Notes: generated by a model not told the origin, from the letters alone. DNA of 64,000 bases from Polyangiaceae bacterium (GCA_041389725.1 JAWKRG010000010.1:310001-374000), one strand, 5' to 3'; positions 1 to 8,179 are shown, counted from the stretch's first letter. Program-made: numbers and translations.

Positions 1-977
1 CTCTTGCGCGTGCGCGCGCGCGTGCGCGTGCTCGCGCCAGCGCGCCCAGTTCGCGGCTTGTCGACCAGCGCGCACTTGCGCTTCTTCAAATCGCGCACCA
101 GGAGCCGCATCGCGCGCAAGTGCACTTCCGCAACGACATGCCCGTTCTCACCCGGCCCGAGAAGCTCGCGCGCTTCTTGAAGAAGCTGCACGTATTCTTC
201 TCCCGCCGTGAACTGCACTTTGAAGCGCTGCTCGGCCCGTGGTTCTCTCGATTCTGAGCCCGCGTCCGAACCCGCACCCACGTCCGAGCCTCCATCAGCA
301 TTCTCCGCGCCCGCTGCAGCGTCCGTGGTCACCGCGTGCGCACCCGCGTCGCTCGCAACCATGACGCGCGCCCGCGGCGCCGGACCCAAAGGTTCGATGC
401 GCGCCGGAACGTCGGGCCGAGGATCGAACTGCCGCACCAGGCTGAGGATCTCCCGCTCCGAACGGTGCTTCGCCCCCTCGAGCATCTGCTCGAGGTTCTC
501 TTCCTTCAGGTGTGGCCCCAGCAGCAAGAGCCCCGACAGGTGCAACTCACCTGACGCAAGCCTGTCGAGTAGCAGCGGAAAGCGTCGCACCAGCCGCGCT
601 GCAAGTGCGCGCCGCTGCGCCGTGTCCTCGGGCATGCCGAGCTCGTAGCGACAGTAGGTGTACAGGCTCGAGCAAGCGCACAAGCGGTGCACTCCTCGCG
701 CGTCGACTTCAGCTAGGTGCGCGATCAAAGCCACCACGGCCCGATTCGCCCGCCCCGCAGCGGCCAAGGTGCAGTCGAGCAGTTCCGCGTTGGACAGCGC
801 GCCCAGCGAACGCGGCCGCTCAACCTGGGCGCGCACCTGCGCGTCGCGGGCCTCGATCCGCACCGGTGCGTATCCCGTTGTCCCCGCCGGGCCTGTCATG
901 CCCGTCTCGATCCGCACCGGTGCGTATCCCTTCGCCCCCAGATTCCCCAAGCAACGCTGCTCTGCCTCGGTGTGCAT
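1..977 (-). CDS. HNH endonuclease-like protein, 5' part only (gene runs off the window start)
   Basis: The minus frame is open from an ATG at 977 to the window edge, about 325 codons. It reads as an ordinary soluble protein: LSNAELLDCTLAAAGRANR near residue 63, a helical region including SLYTYCRYELGMPEDTAQRR, then an acidic Gly/Ser/Ala linker near residue 220 and a final Arg/Lys-rich stretch (RLLVRDLKKRKCALVDKPR). This architecture, with the L-S-N/D-x-E-L-L opening, matches the N-terminal part of the HNH endonuclease family that is abundant in myxobacterial genomes. The HNH motif itself would lie beyond the window, so nuclease activity is not seen here. No convincing ribosome binding site precedes the ATG; an ATG 25 codons downstream is an alternative. 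Two copies of the octapeptide GYAPVRIE sit near the N-terminus, encoded by a DNA repeat. Confidence 0.6.
   Translation of the reverse strand, partial: MHTEAEQRCLGNLGAKGYAPVRIETGMTGPAGTTGYAPVRIEARDAQVRAQVERPRSLGALSNAELLDCTLAAAGRANRAVVALIAHLAEVDARGVHRLCACSSLYTYCRYELGMPEDTAQRRALAARLVRRFPLLLDRLASGELHLSGLLLLGPHLKEENLEQMLEGAKHRSEREILSLVRQFDPRPDVPARIEPLGPAPRARVMVASDAGAHAVTTDAAAGAENADGGSDVGAGSDAGSESREPRAEQRFKVQFTAGEEYVQLLQEARELLGPGENGHVVAEVHLRAMRLLVRDLKKRKCALVDKPRTGRAGASTRTRARTRK
852..930. repeat. 25-bp direct repeat, 54 bp apart, inside the HNH-like gene
   Basis: An identical 25-bp stretch begins at 852 and again at 906. The 54-bp spacing equals 18 codons, so the repeat keeps frame and encodes GYAPVRIE twice in the N-terminal region of the minus-strand gene. 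It is probably an in-frame tandem duplication whose inter-copy part has diverged. Confidence 0.8.
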
Positions 978-1650
978 GTCCGCACCATACACCCTGTTTT
1001 TTCAGGCCTCTGGCTGCCCGCGTGCTGCACGAACGCCCATCGAAACGACTGCGCAGTCATTGCGACACACGATCGTCCATCAGCGCGCGATTGCAGCGCA
1101 GCACAAGGCATCGAAACAACGAACGACGAAGTCGAAGCGCCGCTCTCCCGGAAACACGTCAACAACAAAATGCACTGGCATGCACTCTTCTTCGCCCCAC
1201 TCGGAGCCACGCCCCATCGGTCGGCAACTCCCCGCAGTTCTCTTCGCTCGCTTGGAGCCACGCTCAATCGGTCAGCGCCGGCGTCGGCGCTGCGCTCTTC
1301 CGATCGCGCGGCGCCGCACTCTCGCACCCCGCGAGGCGGGCCATCCACAGGCCCGCCAACTCTGCCGCACTCGACGTTTGCACCTGCGCGCCGGCGCAAG
1401 CGCCTTGCTGGCCAACAACCAGGAACCACGCTGGCAGCAAGGAAGGCGCCAGGCCCGCCCGCAACATCAGTCACCTGCATTGCGTGTGGAAGACCGCCGT
1501 TCGCTGTGGTCGCAACGCGACTGCGCGGGTCAGTGACCGTGACCCATGCTCGCACGCCGGTACGCGCAGGAGTAGACGAGTCTCGTCGCCGAAGGTCGAG
1601 ACCCAAACCAAACCGCTCCCACCGCAGCCGGCGCCCATCGCAGTCGGCGA
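978..1650. other. Gene-free interval with no supported feature
   Basis: About 670 bases lie between the start of the HNH-like gene and the 3' end of the next lipoprotein gene. Open frames here are Arg/Ser/Pro-rich composition artefacts without recognisable domains, and I could not support any of them. The left part should contain the promoter of the HNH-like gene; a somewhat less GC-rich patch occurs near 985-1005. No tRNA or hairpin terminator was recognised. Confidence 0.5.
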
Positions 1651-1740
1651 GGCTTCACTTCGCCGGGCAGATCGCGGCAGCGTCGACGCGCCATCGGCTT
1701 CACGTCGCCGGGCAGATCGCCGCCGCGTCGACGGTGACGC
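1651..1740. repeat. 45-bp imperfect tandem duplication of a gene 3' end including its stop codon
   Basis: Copies are 1651-1695 and 1696-1740; the first 39 positions match at 36. The inner copy holds the last codons and TGA stop of the minus-strand lipoprotein gene (VDAAAICPAT, stop). The outer copy lies just downstream, in the same frame, and reads VDAAAICPAK followed by its own TGA. It looks like a 15-codon duplication that left a second, untranslated gene end. Confidence 0.85.
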
Positions 1741-2599
1741 GCTCGCCGTTCACGCATACGCCGAGGGATTGCCCCGAGCATGCGGCGTCCGTGGCATCAT
1801 CGGCGCACTCGGCGTCCTGCTTCGGATAGACGCAGGTTCCGCGGCCGTTCACGGGCTGGCAGCTTCCGCCCATTTGGGCGCAGTCGCGGTAGCTCACTTG
1901 TTCCGCGCCGTCACAGCCCAGGCGAATGTTGCCGTCGCAGCGGTCGCCCAGGGCGGGGTCGGCACAGGCGCTGAAGTGGCGGTCCGTGCAGCCCGTGGGG
2001 CTCGCGGGATCGCACTGAGCGTAGGCACGACTGCAGTCGCGCGTGGCGGTGGTCGTGCCGTCGTTCAGGGTTGCCACGTCGCCGTTGCACGTGACCGACA
2101 ACTTGCGGGTCGCGCGGCAGCCGTCCTCCTGGCAGTCGATGGCATCGAAGCGTTCGCTCACGCAGGCGCTGACGCCACCGCAATCCGCCGCCTTCAGCGT
2201 GCAGTCCACGAAGAACTCGGCGCGCTCGTTGCGCTTGGAAAAGCCGCTGAGCGGAATCGCGCGCTCGGCGGAGAACTTGGCGTCGAATACGCATATGTTG
2301 ACGAGTGCGAGAACGACGTCGGGAGTCAGTTCTCCGCTCGAGCTGAAGCAGGTGGGGCACTGCTGGAACAAGTCGTTTGGGATGCACTCCGCTGCGCGCA
2401 CGCAAGCGCGAGCGATTTGTTCGTGTGTGATCGCGGGCACCGTGGGTACGTCCGGCCAGGCCTCTGCGGCATTGGATGCGAGGGGGCCGATGGGGCCCGA
2501 TGTCGCGGGCTCGACCGGATCCGAAGAGCAGGCCGACAGCGACAACAGGGCTGCGAAGCAGGCCAAGGAACCGAAGCGGAGAACGGGAGTCTGGGTCAT
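1700..2599 (-). CDS. Cysteine-rich lipoprotein of unknown function
   Basis: A 299-residue protein with a signal peptide and lipobox LSAC at residues 21-24, so it is probably anchored in a membrane by a lipidated Cys24. The mature part has more than 20 cysteines in pairs (for example CxxAxxC, CPTC), implying a disulfide-bonded extracytoplasmic protein. No enzymatic motif is visible; similar Cys-rich lipoproteins are common and uncharacterised in myxobacteria. The gene faces away from the kinase gene at 2790 and the two share a roughly 190-bp intergenic region. Its 3' end is tandemly duplicated. Confidence 0.8.
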   Translation of the reverse strand: MTQTPVLRFGSLACFAALLSLSACSSDPVEPATSGPIGPLASNAAEAWPDVPTVPAITHEQIARACVRAAECIPNDLFQQCPTCFSSSGELTPDVVLALVNICVFDAKFSAERAIPLSGFSKRNERAEFFVDCTLKAADCGGVSACVSERFDAIDCQEDGCRATRKLSVTCNGDVATLNDGTTTATRDCSRAYAQCDPASPTGCTDRHFSACADPALGDRCDGNIRLGCDGAEQVSYRDCAQMGGSCQPVNGRGTCVYPKQDAECADDATDAACSGQSLGVCVNGERVTVDAAAICPAT

Positions 2600-2789
2600 G
2601 TCGCCTCCAAGAGCAGAACCCGTGCCACGCTCCCCAACGCTGGAAAGTTCCTCCGTTGTTACGGATAGTTAGCTGGTTGAACCAGATGCGAGCAATCCTT
2701 CCCCGGGCTGCGAAATCGTGAAGCCGGTGCCTCGGTGTGGCGAGCCCGGCACGCCGAGGTTCAGCCGGGCGTCGCTGTAGACTCCCCGG

Positions 2790-4787
2790 GTGGCCCTCGA
2801 GCTTCGTCCCGGCGTCGTGATCGCGGAGAAACTCCGACTGCTGCGGGAACTGGGGCACGGTGGCATGGGCGTGGTGTGGGCGGCGCGCCACGAAACGTTG
2901 GAGACCGACGTCGCCGTCAAGTTGATCCGGCCGGAGCGCGGCCAGGATGCTGCACTGATCGCCCGCTTCGAACGTGAAGCGAAGACCACCGCGAGGATTC
3001 GCCATCCTCACGTGGTGCAGGTCATGGACTTCGGCAGTGTCGATGCCGCCGTGCCGTACATCGTCATGGAGCTGCTCAGCGGCTTCTCGCTGGCCGAGTT
3101 GCTGGAGAGCGGTGGCCGACTGAGTCTCGCTACGACGCTGGTGCTGGTGCAGCAAGTCGGCAGCGCCCTGGCGAGTGCTCACGAGCGTGGAGTCGTGCAT
3201 CGCGACATCAAACCGCACAACGTTTTCGTACTCGAAGAGAGCCGGGGCTCTCCGCTCTTCGTCAAGGTGCTGGACTTCGGTATCGCCAAGATGCTCTCGG
3301 ACACGCAGGTGCCCGACGGCAGTCACACCTTGACGGAGACTGGCGCCGTGGTCGGCTCGCCGCCCTACATGAGCCCGGAACAGATCGAAGGCAAGAGCGT
3401 CGATCTGCGCACGGATCTGTGGTCCCTGGGTGTGATCGTCTACGAGTGTTTGACCGGGCAGCGACCCTTCAAAGGCACTTCCTTCGTTGGCGTGGGCGCT
3501 GCGATTCTGCAGGGCACCTACACGCCCGTGCGCGATCTGCGGCCTAGCTTGCCGCAGGCCGTGGAGGACTGGCTCGCCAAGGTGCTGAGCCTGGATGTCG
3601 AAGCGCGTTTCGCCTCGGCGACGGAAATGGTGGAGGCGTTTCAGCGCGCCGTGGCAGGTTCGCCGCCCGCTGACGCAGCCGCCGTAGATTTCGTCAGGGC
3701 CGAGAGTGCGGCTACTGGATTCGAGTCGACCCTGGACGCGACCCCGCTCGGCTCGGCGGGAAAGGCGGCCCCACCAGATGCGCTCGTAGCAAGAACTGCG
3801 AGCCAACCGCCTCTCGCGGTGAAGAGCGCCGGAGATCTCTCCGAGAGTGAGGTGTCGACTGACAGCGCGCTGTCGAGCGAAAGCCGACACATGGTCGCGG
3901 ACCGGTCACAGCGGCCGTTGCGAGCGAAGTTGGTCTACGGCGTGGCAACGGCGACCATCGCGGCGGCGGGGATGGCATGGATGCTGTCGCGCAACAACGG
4001 CAGCGGGGGGTGTCCTGCCGGGATGGTGAAGATCCCGAGCACGACGTTTCGAATGGGCTCGGCACCGGACGGAGAGACCCCGGGTGACGAAGCGCCTCAA
4101 CAGCGGGTGACCTTGGACGCTTTCTGTCTGGACAAAACCGAGGTTACGGCTGGTGCCTACGCCAAGTGCGCGGACTGCAAGCCCCTCTCGAGGACGGTGC
4201 AGGGGGAAGGCCTGACCCCCAACGCCGTCACCTTCTGGAGTCAGTTCTGTAACGGACCCGATGCCACAGAACACCCAGTCAATTGTATCGACTTGCCGAG
4301 CGCGAGCGCCTTCTGTGAGGCCCAGGGCAAGCGTCTGCCGACGGAGAGCGAATGGGAGTTCGCCGCGCGTGGCAGTAATGGGCGCACATTCCCGTGGGGC
4401 GAGAGCGCGCCAGACGCTAAGCGTCTCAACGTCTGCGGGGCGGAGTGCAGCACGCTGCTGAGCGAGCGACTCGAGCGCATCGGTCGCGACCCGTGGCCGC
4501 GAATGCACGAGCAGAACGATGGTGCGCCGACCACCGCGCCCGTAGGCGGGCTTGTCGACGGTGCGTCGGAGGCTGGCATTCTGGATCTCGCGGGCAACGT
4601 CTGGGAGTGGACGAGCAGTCACTACTGCCGCTACGACGAGCCCGAGTGCGGCGATTCGCGGCGTGTGATCCGCGGCGGCGGTTGGGACACCGTGGAGAGC
4701 CAAGACGTGCGCGCTGCACGGCGATTGCCCAGCGCGCCGAACGCGCGCAGCTGGAGCGTGGGCTTTCGCTGCGCGAAGTCCTTGTGA
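2790..4787 (+). CDS. Ser/Thr protein kinase fused to a formylglycine-generating-enzyme-like (SUMF1) domain
   Basis: A 665-residue protein with a complete Hanks-type kinase at residues 13-285: glycine loop GHGGMG 22-27, Lys44, HRDIKPHN 137-144, DFG 162-164 and the SPEQ motif near 195. A Ser/Ala-rich linker leads to one membrane segment at about 381-400, followed by an FGE-sulfatase/EgtB-type domain (408-665) with the typical GMVKIPSTTFRMGS opening, a WEFAARG motif and the GFRCA ending. By family knowledge the C-terminal domain binds ligand or modifies substrates; here it would lie outside the cytoplasm and probably act as a sensor. Whether the FGE active-site cysteines are present was not established. 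The start is a GTG. The gene end is tandemly duplicated downstream. Confidence 0.92.
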   Translation: MALELRPGVVIAEKLRLLRELGHGGMGVVWAARHETLETDVAVKLIRPERGQDAALIARFEREAKTTARIRHPHVVQVMDFGSVDAAVPYIVMELLSGFSLAELLESGGRLSLATTLVLVQQVGSALASAHERGVVHRDIKPHNVFVLEESRGSPLFVKVLDFGIAKMLSDTQVPDGSHTLTETGAVVGSPPYMSPEQIEGKSVDLRTDLWSLGVIVYECLTGQRPFKGTSFVGVGAAILQGTYTPVRDLRPSLPQAVEDWLAKVLSLDVEARFASATEMVEAFQRAVAGSPPADAAAVDFVRAESAATGFESTLDATPLGSAGKAAPPDALVARTASQPPLAVKSAGDLSESEVSTDSALSSESRHMVADRSQRPLRAKLVYGVATATIAAAGMAWMLSRNNGSGGCPAGMVKIPSTTFRMGSAPDGETPGDEAPQQRVTLDAFCLDKTEVTAGAYAKCADCKPLSRTVQGEGLTPNAVTFWSQFCNGPDATEHPVNCIDLPSASAFCEAQGKRLPTESEWEFAARGSNGRTFPWGESAPDAKRLNVCGAECSTLLSERLERIGRDPWPRMHEQNDGAPTTAPVGGLVDGASEAGILDLAGNVWEWTSSHYCRYDEPECGDSRRVIRGGGWDTVESQDVRAARRLPSAPNARSWSVGFRCAKSL

Positions 4788-4835
4788 AACGCGCTCGGCT
4801 GGGGCGTAGGTTTTCGCTGCGCGAAGCCCTCGTGA
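4740..4835. repeat. 48-bp tandem duplication of the kinase/FGE gene 3' end including its stop codon
   Basis: Copies are 4740-4787 and 4788-4835, identical at 41 of 48 positions. The first encodes the real C-terminus (NARSWSVGFRCAKSL, TGA). The second follows directly in the same frame and would read NALGWGVGFRCAKPS, TGA, if the first stop were bypassed. Five of the seven differences are transitions. Confidence 0.88.
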
Positions 4836-4860
4836 GCTGCTCGAGCTCGGTCAGTCTCGC

Positions 4861-6180
4861 TCAGTCCTTTTTCGCGCGCTCGCGCTTGCGCAGCAGCTTG
4901 CCGCGGGAGACGCCCAACTGCTTGGCCGCCTGGGTGAGGTTGCCGCCAGCCGCGGCGATGGCGGCGTTCACGACGTCTTCGGTGAGAGCCCGAGCCGGAA
5001 CGGCCCGCTTTCCCAGTGCTTCTTCGAGGCCCCACACTCGCAAACCAGGTTCTGGGTCCGCCCGGCGCGCAGCGGCGAGCGCGGCATCCAGCTCGCGTAC
5101 GTTGCCTGGCCACGCTTCGAGCAGCAACCGCTCTACGGCTTCCACCTCCACGGCGCTCGGATCGAGGGGCGACCCGGCGCGTCCGCTCAGCGCTTGCGCG
5201 ATGCTGAAGAGATCTTCCGCACGATCACGTAGCGCCGGCACTGACACCCGCGCCAAAGAAAGCCGTGCAAACAGATCGCGCCGGAACTGCCCGTGCTCGA
5301 CCATGTCTTCCAGATTGCGGTGTGTGGCTGCGAGGACCAGCACGTCTACGCGAACGGGGCGGGATGCGCCCACGGGGAGTACTTCCCGATTCTCGAGCAA
5401 GCGCAACAACTTGGGCTGCAACTCCAAGGGCAGCTCGCCAATTTCGTCCAACACCAACGTGCCGCCGTCGTGGGCCACGACGACGCCTGGCGCGGCGCCT
5501 TGCGCGCCGGAAAAGGCTCCGGCGGCGTGTCCGAAGAACTGCGATTCGAAGACACCCGCCGCAACTCCAGCAACGTTGACGAACACCAGGGGCTTGGGTC
5601 GGTCGCAGGCCGCCGCGATGGCGCGGGCCACTAGCTCCTTGCCGGTCCCCGTCTCACCCTCGATCAGCACATTGCGTGGCTTGTCTTGCGCGAAGGAGCG
5701 CACACCCTCCGCCACTCTGCGCAAACCGTAGGGGCCGATCATCTCCCCCACGGGCGGTTCCGGCTCGAACCCACCCGAAAGCGCCGTGCGGTACACGAAC
5801 AGCGTGCTGCCCAAGCGGATGACTGCACCAGACTCCAAGGTGACGCGATCCGACGGGCCCAAGCGTGCGCCGTTCACCCAGGTCCCGTTGCGTGAGCCAG
5901 CGTCCGCGATGGACAGCACGCCTCCTGCGCGATCGATCCGGATGTGCTTGGTAGAGACCCTTTCGTCTCTCGAGCCCGCGGCCGAAAGCCAGTCGCGACC
6001 TACCACGGATCCGGAATCTGGCACGGGCAACGCGAGGGGACGCGGGAACGCGCACACGAACGCGGGCCGCGTCGCGCCGGTCCGTGGCGCAGCTGGCCCG
6101 CGATGTTCGACCGTGCTCGCGCTGTCCACCGCCATGGTGCCGCAGATTGCCATGCGGCGTTTGTCGGACCAAGGCCTCAA
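4861..6180 (-). CDS. FHA-domain sigma-54-dependent transcriptional activator
   Basis: A 439-residue regulator: FHA domain about 58-130 (GRDWLS, SRNGTWVNG), AAA+ sigma-54 interaction domain about 148-375 with Walker A GETGTGKE 175-182, Walker B LVLDEIGE ending at 249, arginine-finger region FRRDLFAR near 300, and a Fis-type helix-turn-helix at 403-433. The FHA domain would bind phosphothreonine and so link kinase signalling to sigma-54 promoters, a common myxobacterial arrangement. The sigma-54-contacting loop reads GAFSGA instead of GAFTGA. The start codon overlaps the stop of the upstream gene by 4 bp, suggesting translational coupling. Confidence 0.93.
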   Translation of the reverse strand: MRPWSDKRRMAICGTMAVDSASTVEHRGPAAPRTGATRPAFVCAFPRPLALPVPDSGSVVGRDWLSAAGSRDERVSTKHIRIDRAGGVLSIADAGSRNGTWVNGARLGPSDRVTLESGAVIRLGSTLFVYRTALSGGFEPEPPVGEMIGPYGLRRVAEGVRSFAQDKPRNVLIEGETGTGKELVARAIAAACDRPKPLVFVNVAGVAAGVFESQFFGHAAGAFSGAQGAAPGVVVAHDGGTLVLDEIGELPLELQPKLLRLLENREVLPVGASRPVRVDVLVLAATHRNLEDMVEHGQFRRDLFARLSLARVSVPALRDRAEDLFSIAQALSGRAGSPLDPSAVEVEAVERLLLEAWPGNVRELDAALAAARRADPEPGLRVWGLEEALGKRAVPARALTEDVVNAAIAAAGGNLTQAAKQLGVSRGKLLRKRERAKKD

Positions 6181-7187
6181 AACAAGGGCTTGCCATCGAA
6201 GCCACAGCCCGGATCGCCCGCCCGGCAGCTTCTCGTGTCCGTGGTGGTCGTGGCAACGATGGCGCCAGAGGCGGCAGCGTGCCGCTGCGACAGCTCGTCC
6301 CGGAGCTGATCCAGGGCGCGGGAGTAGGCCCGACGATCCTCGGAGGTGGCGCCGGGCGCCTTCGCTCGCGCGGCCGCCCGAGCGACTCCATCGGTGGCTC
6401 CCGCGCGGCGCGTGGCTGCAGCCCAGGCCACCAAGTCTCCGTGACGTGCATCGAGCCGCCGCAGCTCGGCCAGCGCGGCGCCCCGTTCGTCGAGGGCGTC
6501 GAGGGCTGCGGCGAAGTTGCTCAGCTGTGAGTGCGTTGGAACGGCTTCGCTCACCGCTTCGCGCGCCTCGCGCGCGGTGGCTCGCGCGCTTTCCAGCGCC
6601 TTCTCGCCGAAGCGGGCGACCAGCGCGGCATGGCGGCGATCGAGAGCTTTCAACTGGATGCGCTTGGCCTCGTCACGTTCCTGCAGGAGCGCAGCGTTGC
6701 GACCGGCGAGTTCACTGACCGAGTCCGCATGTGCAGCGCTCGTCTGGTGCGCTTGATATGCACCCACGCCTGCGCCACAAGTGACCAACGCGAGGGCCGC
6801 GGAGAGGACGTACTCGCGCGTGCGACGCCCGGTTGCGCGGCGGACCCGCAGTGCCTCCAGCTCGTGTGCCCGCACCGCGTTGTCGATCTGGAGTCGGGCA
6901 TGCGCTTCCGCGCGGATGCGGGCGACTTCGACTTCTGCCTGTGCGCGGCCCACACGTCGCGCCTCTTCCATGCGCGCTTCGCGTGCGCGCGCCGCTTCAG
7001 CTTCCTGCTCCGCCTGAAGGTCCGCGCGCTCCCGCGCTTCTCGTTCTGCTTGCGCCGCAAGTGCCGCGGCGCGTTGCTCGCCCTGCGCGCAAGCCTCCGC
7101 GCGCAAGCGTCCGGCCTCGATACGGGTCAGCTCGGCTAGCGAGGTCATCACGGAATTGTCGGCGGTGGCGGGATGTGGCTTGCTCAT
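6177..7187 (-). CDS. Coiled-coil membrane protein of unknown function, operon partner of the FHA activator
   Basis: A 336-residue protein starting at the ATG at 7187, chosen because a GGAG ribosome binding site lies at the right distance. Residues about 20-110 are a Glu/Ala/Arg-rich coiled coil, one membrane segment follows at about 126-143, and a second charged helical region occupies 150-320. The C-terminus has a short Cys pair (SCRAGDPGCGF). No enzyme motif is visible. Its stop overlaps the start of the FHA/sigma-54 activator by 4 bp, so the two are almost certainly co-expressed; it may hold or signal to the activator at the membrane, which is inference. Confidence 0.82.
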   Translation of the reverse strand: MSKPHPATADNSVMTSLAELTRIEAGRLRAEACAQGEQRAAALAAQAEREARERADLQAEQEAEAARAREARMEEARRVGRAQAEVEVARIRAEAHARLQIDNAVRAHELEALRVRRATGRRTREYVLSAALALVTCGAGVGAYQAHQTSAAHADSVSELAGRNAALLQERDEAKRIQLKALDRRHAALVARFGEKALESARATAREAREAVSEAVPTHSQLSNFAAALDALDERGAALAELRRLDARHGDLVAWAAATRRAGATDGVARAAARAKAPGATSEDRRAYSRALDQLRDELSQRHAAASGAIVATTTTDTRSCRAGDPGCGFDGKPLF

Positions 7188-7261
7188 GCGCTCGGCTCCT
7201 GTCTGGTTGCCGAGTGCTTTTGCAGCCGCCGTGCCGGCGGTAAGCTTGCGAAATCTCGCCG

Positions 7262-7321
7262 AAAATACTGAGTATTTTCTGATCGCGATCACACCGAGCG
7301 CTGCGGACCGCGATCGCGATC
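7262..7321 (-). promoter_or_regulatory. Palindrome cluster upstream of the coiled-coil/FHA operon
   Basis: Three palindromes lie 75-135 bp upstream of the ATG at 7187. AAAATACTGAGTATTTT (7262-7278) is an 8-bp perfect inverted repeat with a 1-bp centre, strikingly A/T-rich for this genome. GATCGCGATC occurs at 7281-7290 (extended to 12 bp with flanking T and A) and again at 7312-7321, 31 bp apart, about three helical turns. This is the layout of a paired operator. Confidence 0.55.
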
Positions 7322-7402
7322 ATCAGCGCTCGTCCGCGCGTGGCGCGCCCGGTGGTTCGCGACCACAGACACGCGGGAGGTAGATGCGGCTGACGCGTTC
7401 GC

Positions 7403-8179
7403 TCAGGGGTACAGCGGGCACTGCCCGTTCTTCATGGGCTTGGTGCACTGGTTGGCGCAGCCCGCCTGGCCGCAGGGGTAGCAGCAGAGCAACCCCGTGC
7501 TGCAGCTGTCGTTGCCCGTACACTTGTCCCCGAGCTTGCCGCCCGGCTTGATGCAACTCGTGTCCGCACTGACGTCGATGCCTTCGGCGGCAGCCGTGCA
7601 AGAGTTGCAGTAGAACTTACCATCGCAACCGCATACACCGGGGCAGTCCGCCGTACAGCCCTGTGGTTTCGGCTTGCAGGCGCCCAACTCGTCACCTGCG
7701 CCGCATGCGCTCGGGTAGTCGCAGTACTCACCGCTAGCGCAGGTGAGACCCATCTTGCCACCACACGCGCCGCCACCATCGGTCGTCGCGTCGCCGCCAC
7801 CATCCGAAGCGTCGCTGCTCGCATCACTGCCACCCCCGTCCGAGGCGTCGCTGCCCGCGTCGTTGCAGTTGGGATCGGGAAAGGACTCCTGCCACTGCCA
7901 CTTGCCGTTGGTACAGGTGACGGAGTTGCAGAACTCACAGGCATTCGTGCAGCCGCTGCTACAGCTCTTGCCCTCTTCGTTGCACGGCGTTCCGTCGGCC
8001 GCGAAATAGTCGATGGGGCAGACGGAGCCGCCGCCCCCGGTTCCCGAGCTGCCGCCGCCGGTCCCGGCGCTGCCGGCTGAGCCGCCGCTTCCCGCGTCGT
8101 CGGAGCTCGAGTTGCCGCACGCCTGCAGCGTCATGAATGCGGCGCCAAGGATCCCGAGGGCAAGTCCAAGCTTCTTCAT
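7403..8179 (-). CDS. Lipoprotein with a Kazal-like cysteine-rich domain
   Basis: A 258-residue protein from the ATG at 8179, chosen because it gives a compact signal peptide (MKKLGLALGILGAAF) and lipobox LQAC. A Gly/Ser linker, then Cys pairs, then an Asp/Gly/Ser stretch precede the segment CPGVCGCDGKFYCNSCTAAA, which matches the atypical Kazal signature (VCGCDGKTY...C..AAA) seen in many deltaproteobacterial lipoproteins. Kazal domains usually inhibit serine proteases; whether this one does is unknown. More Cys pairs follow to the C-terminus. An in-frame ATG five codons upstream is an alternative start. Confidence 0.82.
   Translation of the reverse strand: MKKLGLALGILGAAFMTLQACGNSSSDDAGSGGSAGSAGTGGGSSGTGGGGSVCPIDYFAADGTPCNEEGKSCSSGCTNACEFCNSVTCTNGKWQWQESFPDPNCNDAGSDASDGGGSDASSDASDGGGDATTDGGGACGGKMGLTCASGEYCDYPSACGAGDELGACKPKPQGCTADCPGVCGCDGKFYCNSCTAAAEGIDVSADTSCIKPGGKLGDKCTGNDSCSTGLLCCYPCGQAGCANQCTKPMKNGQCPLYP

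Noticed and set aside
1..40. CRISPR-like or simple-repeat array at the window start
   Set aside because: It is an alternating CG/TG tract inside a coding frame encoding Arg/Ala/Thr residues, without spacers.
512..2668. Long plus-strand open frame of 718 codons across the first two genes
   Set aside because: Composition is Arg/Ala/Pro-rich without any domain, and the minus strand carries a coherent HNH-like protein and a lipoprotein with signal peptide and Cys pairs in the same interval.
1911..3890. Long minus-strand open frame of 659 codons opposite the kinase gene
   Set aside because: It is antisense to a complete kinase/FGE protein; its residues (His/Arg/Gln-rich) are typical of a shadow frame in GC-rich DNA.
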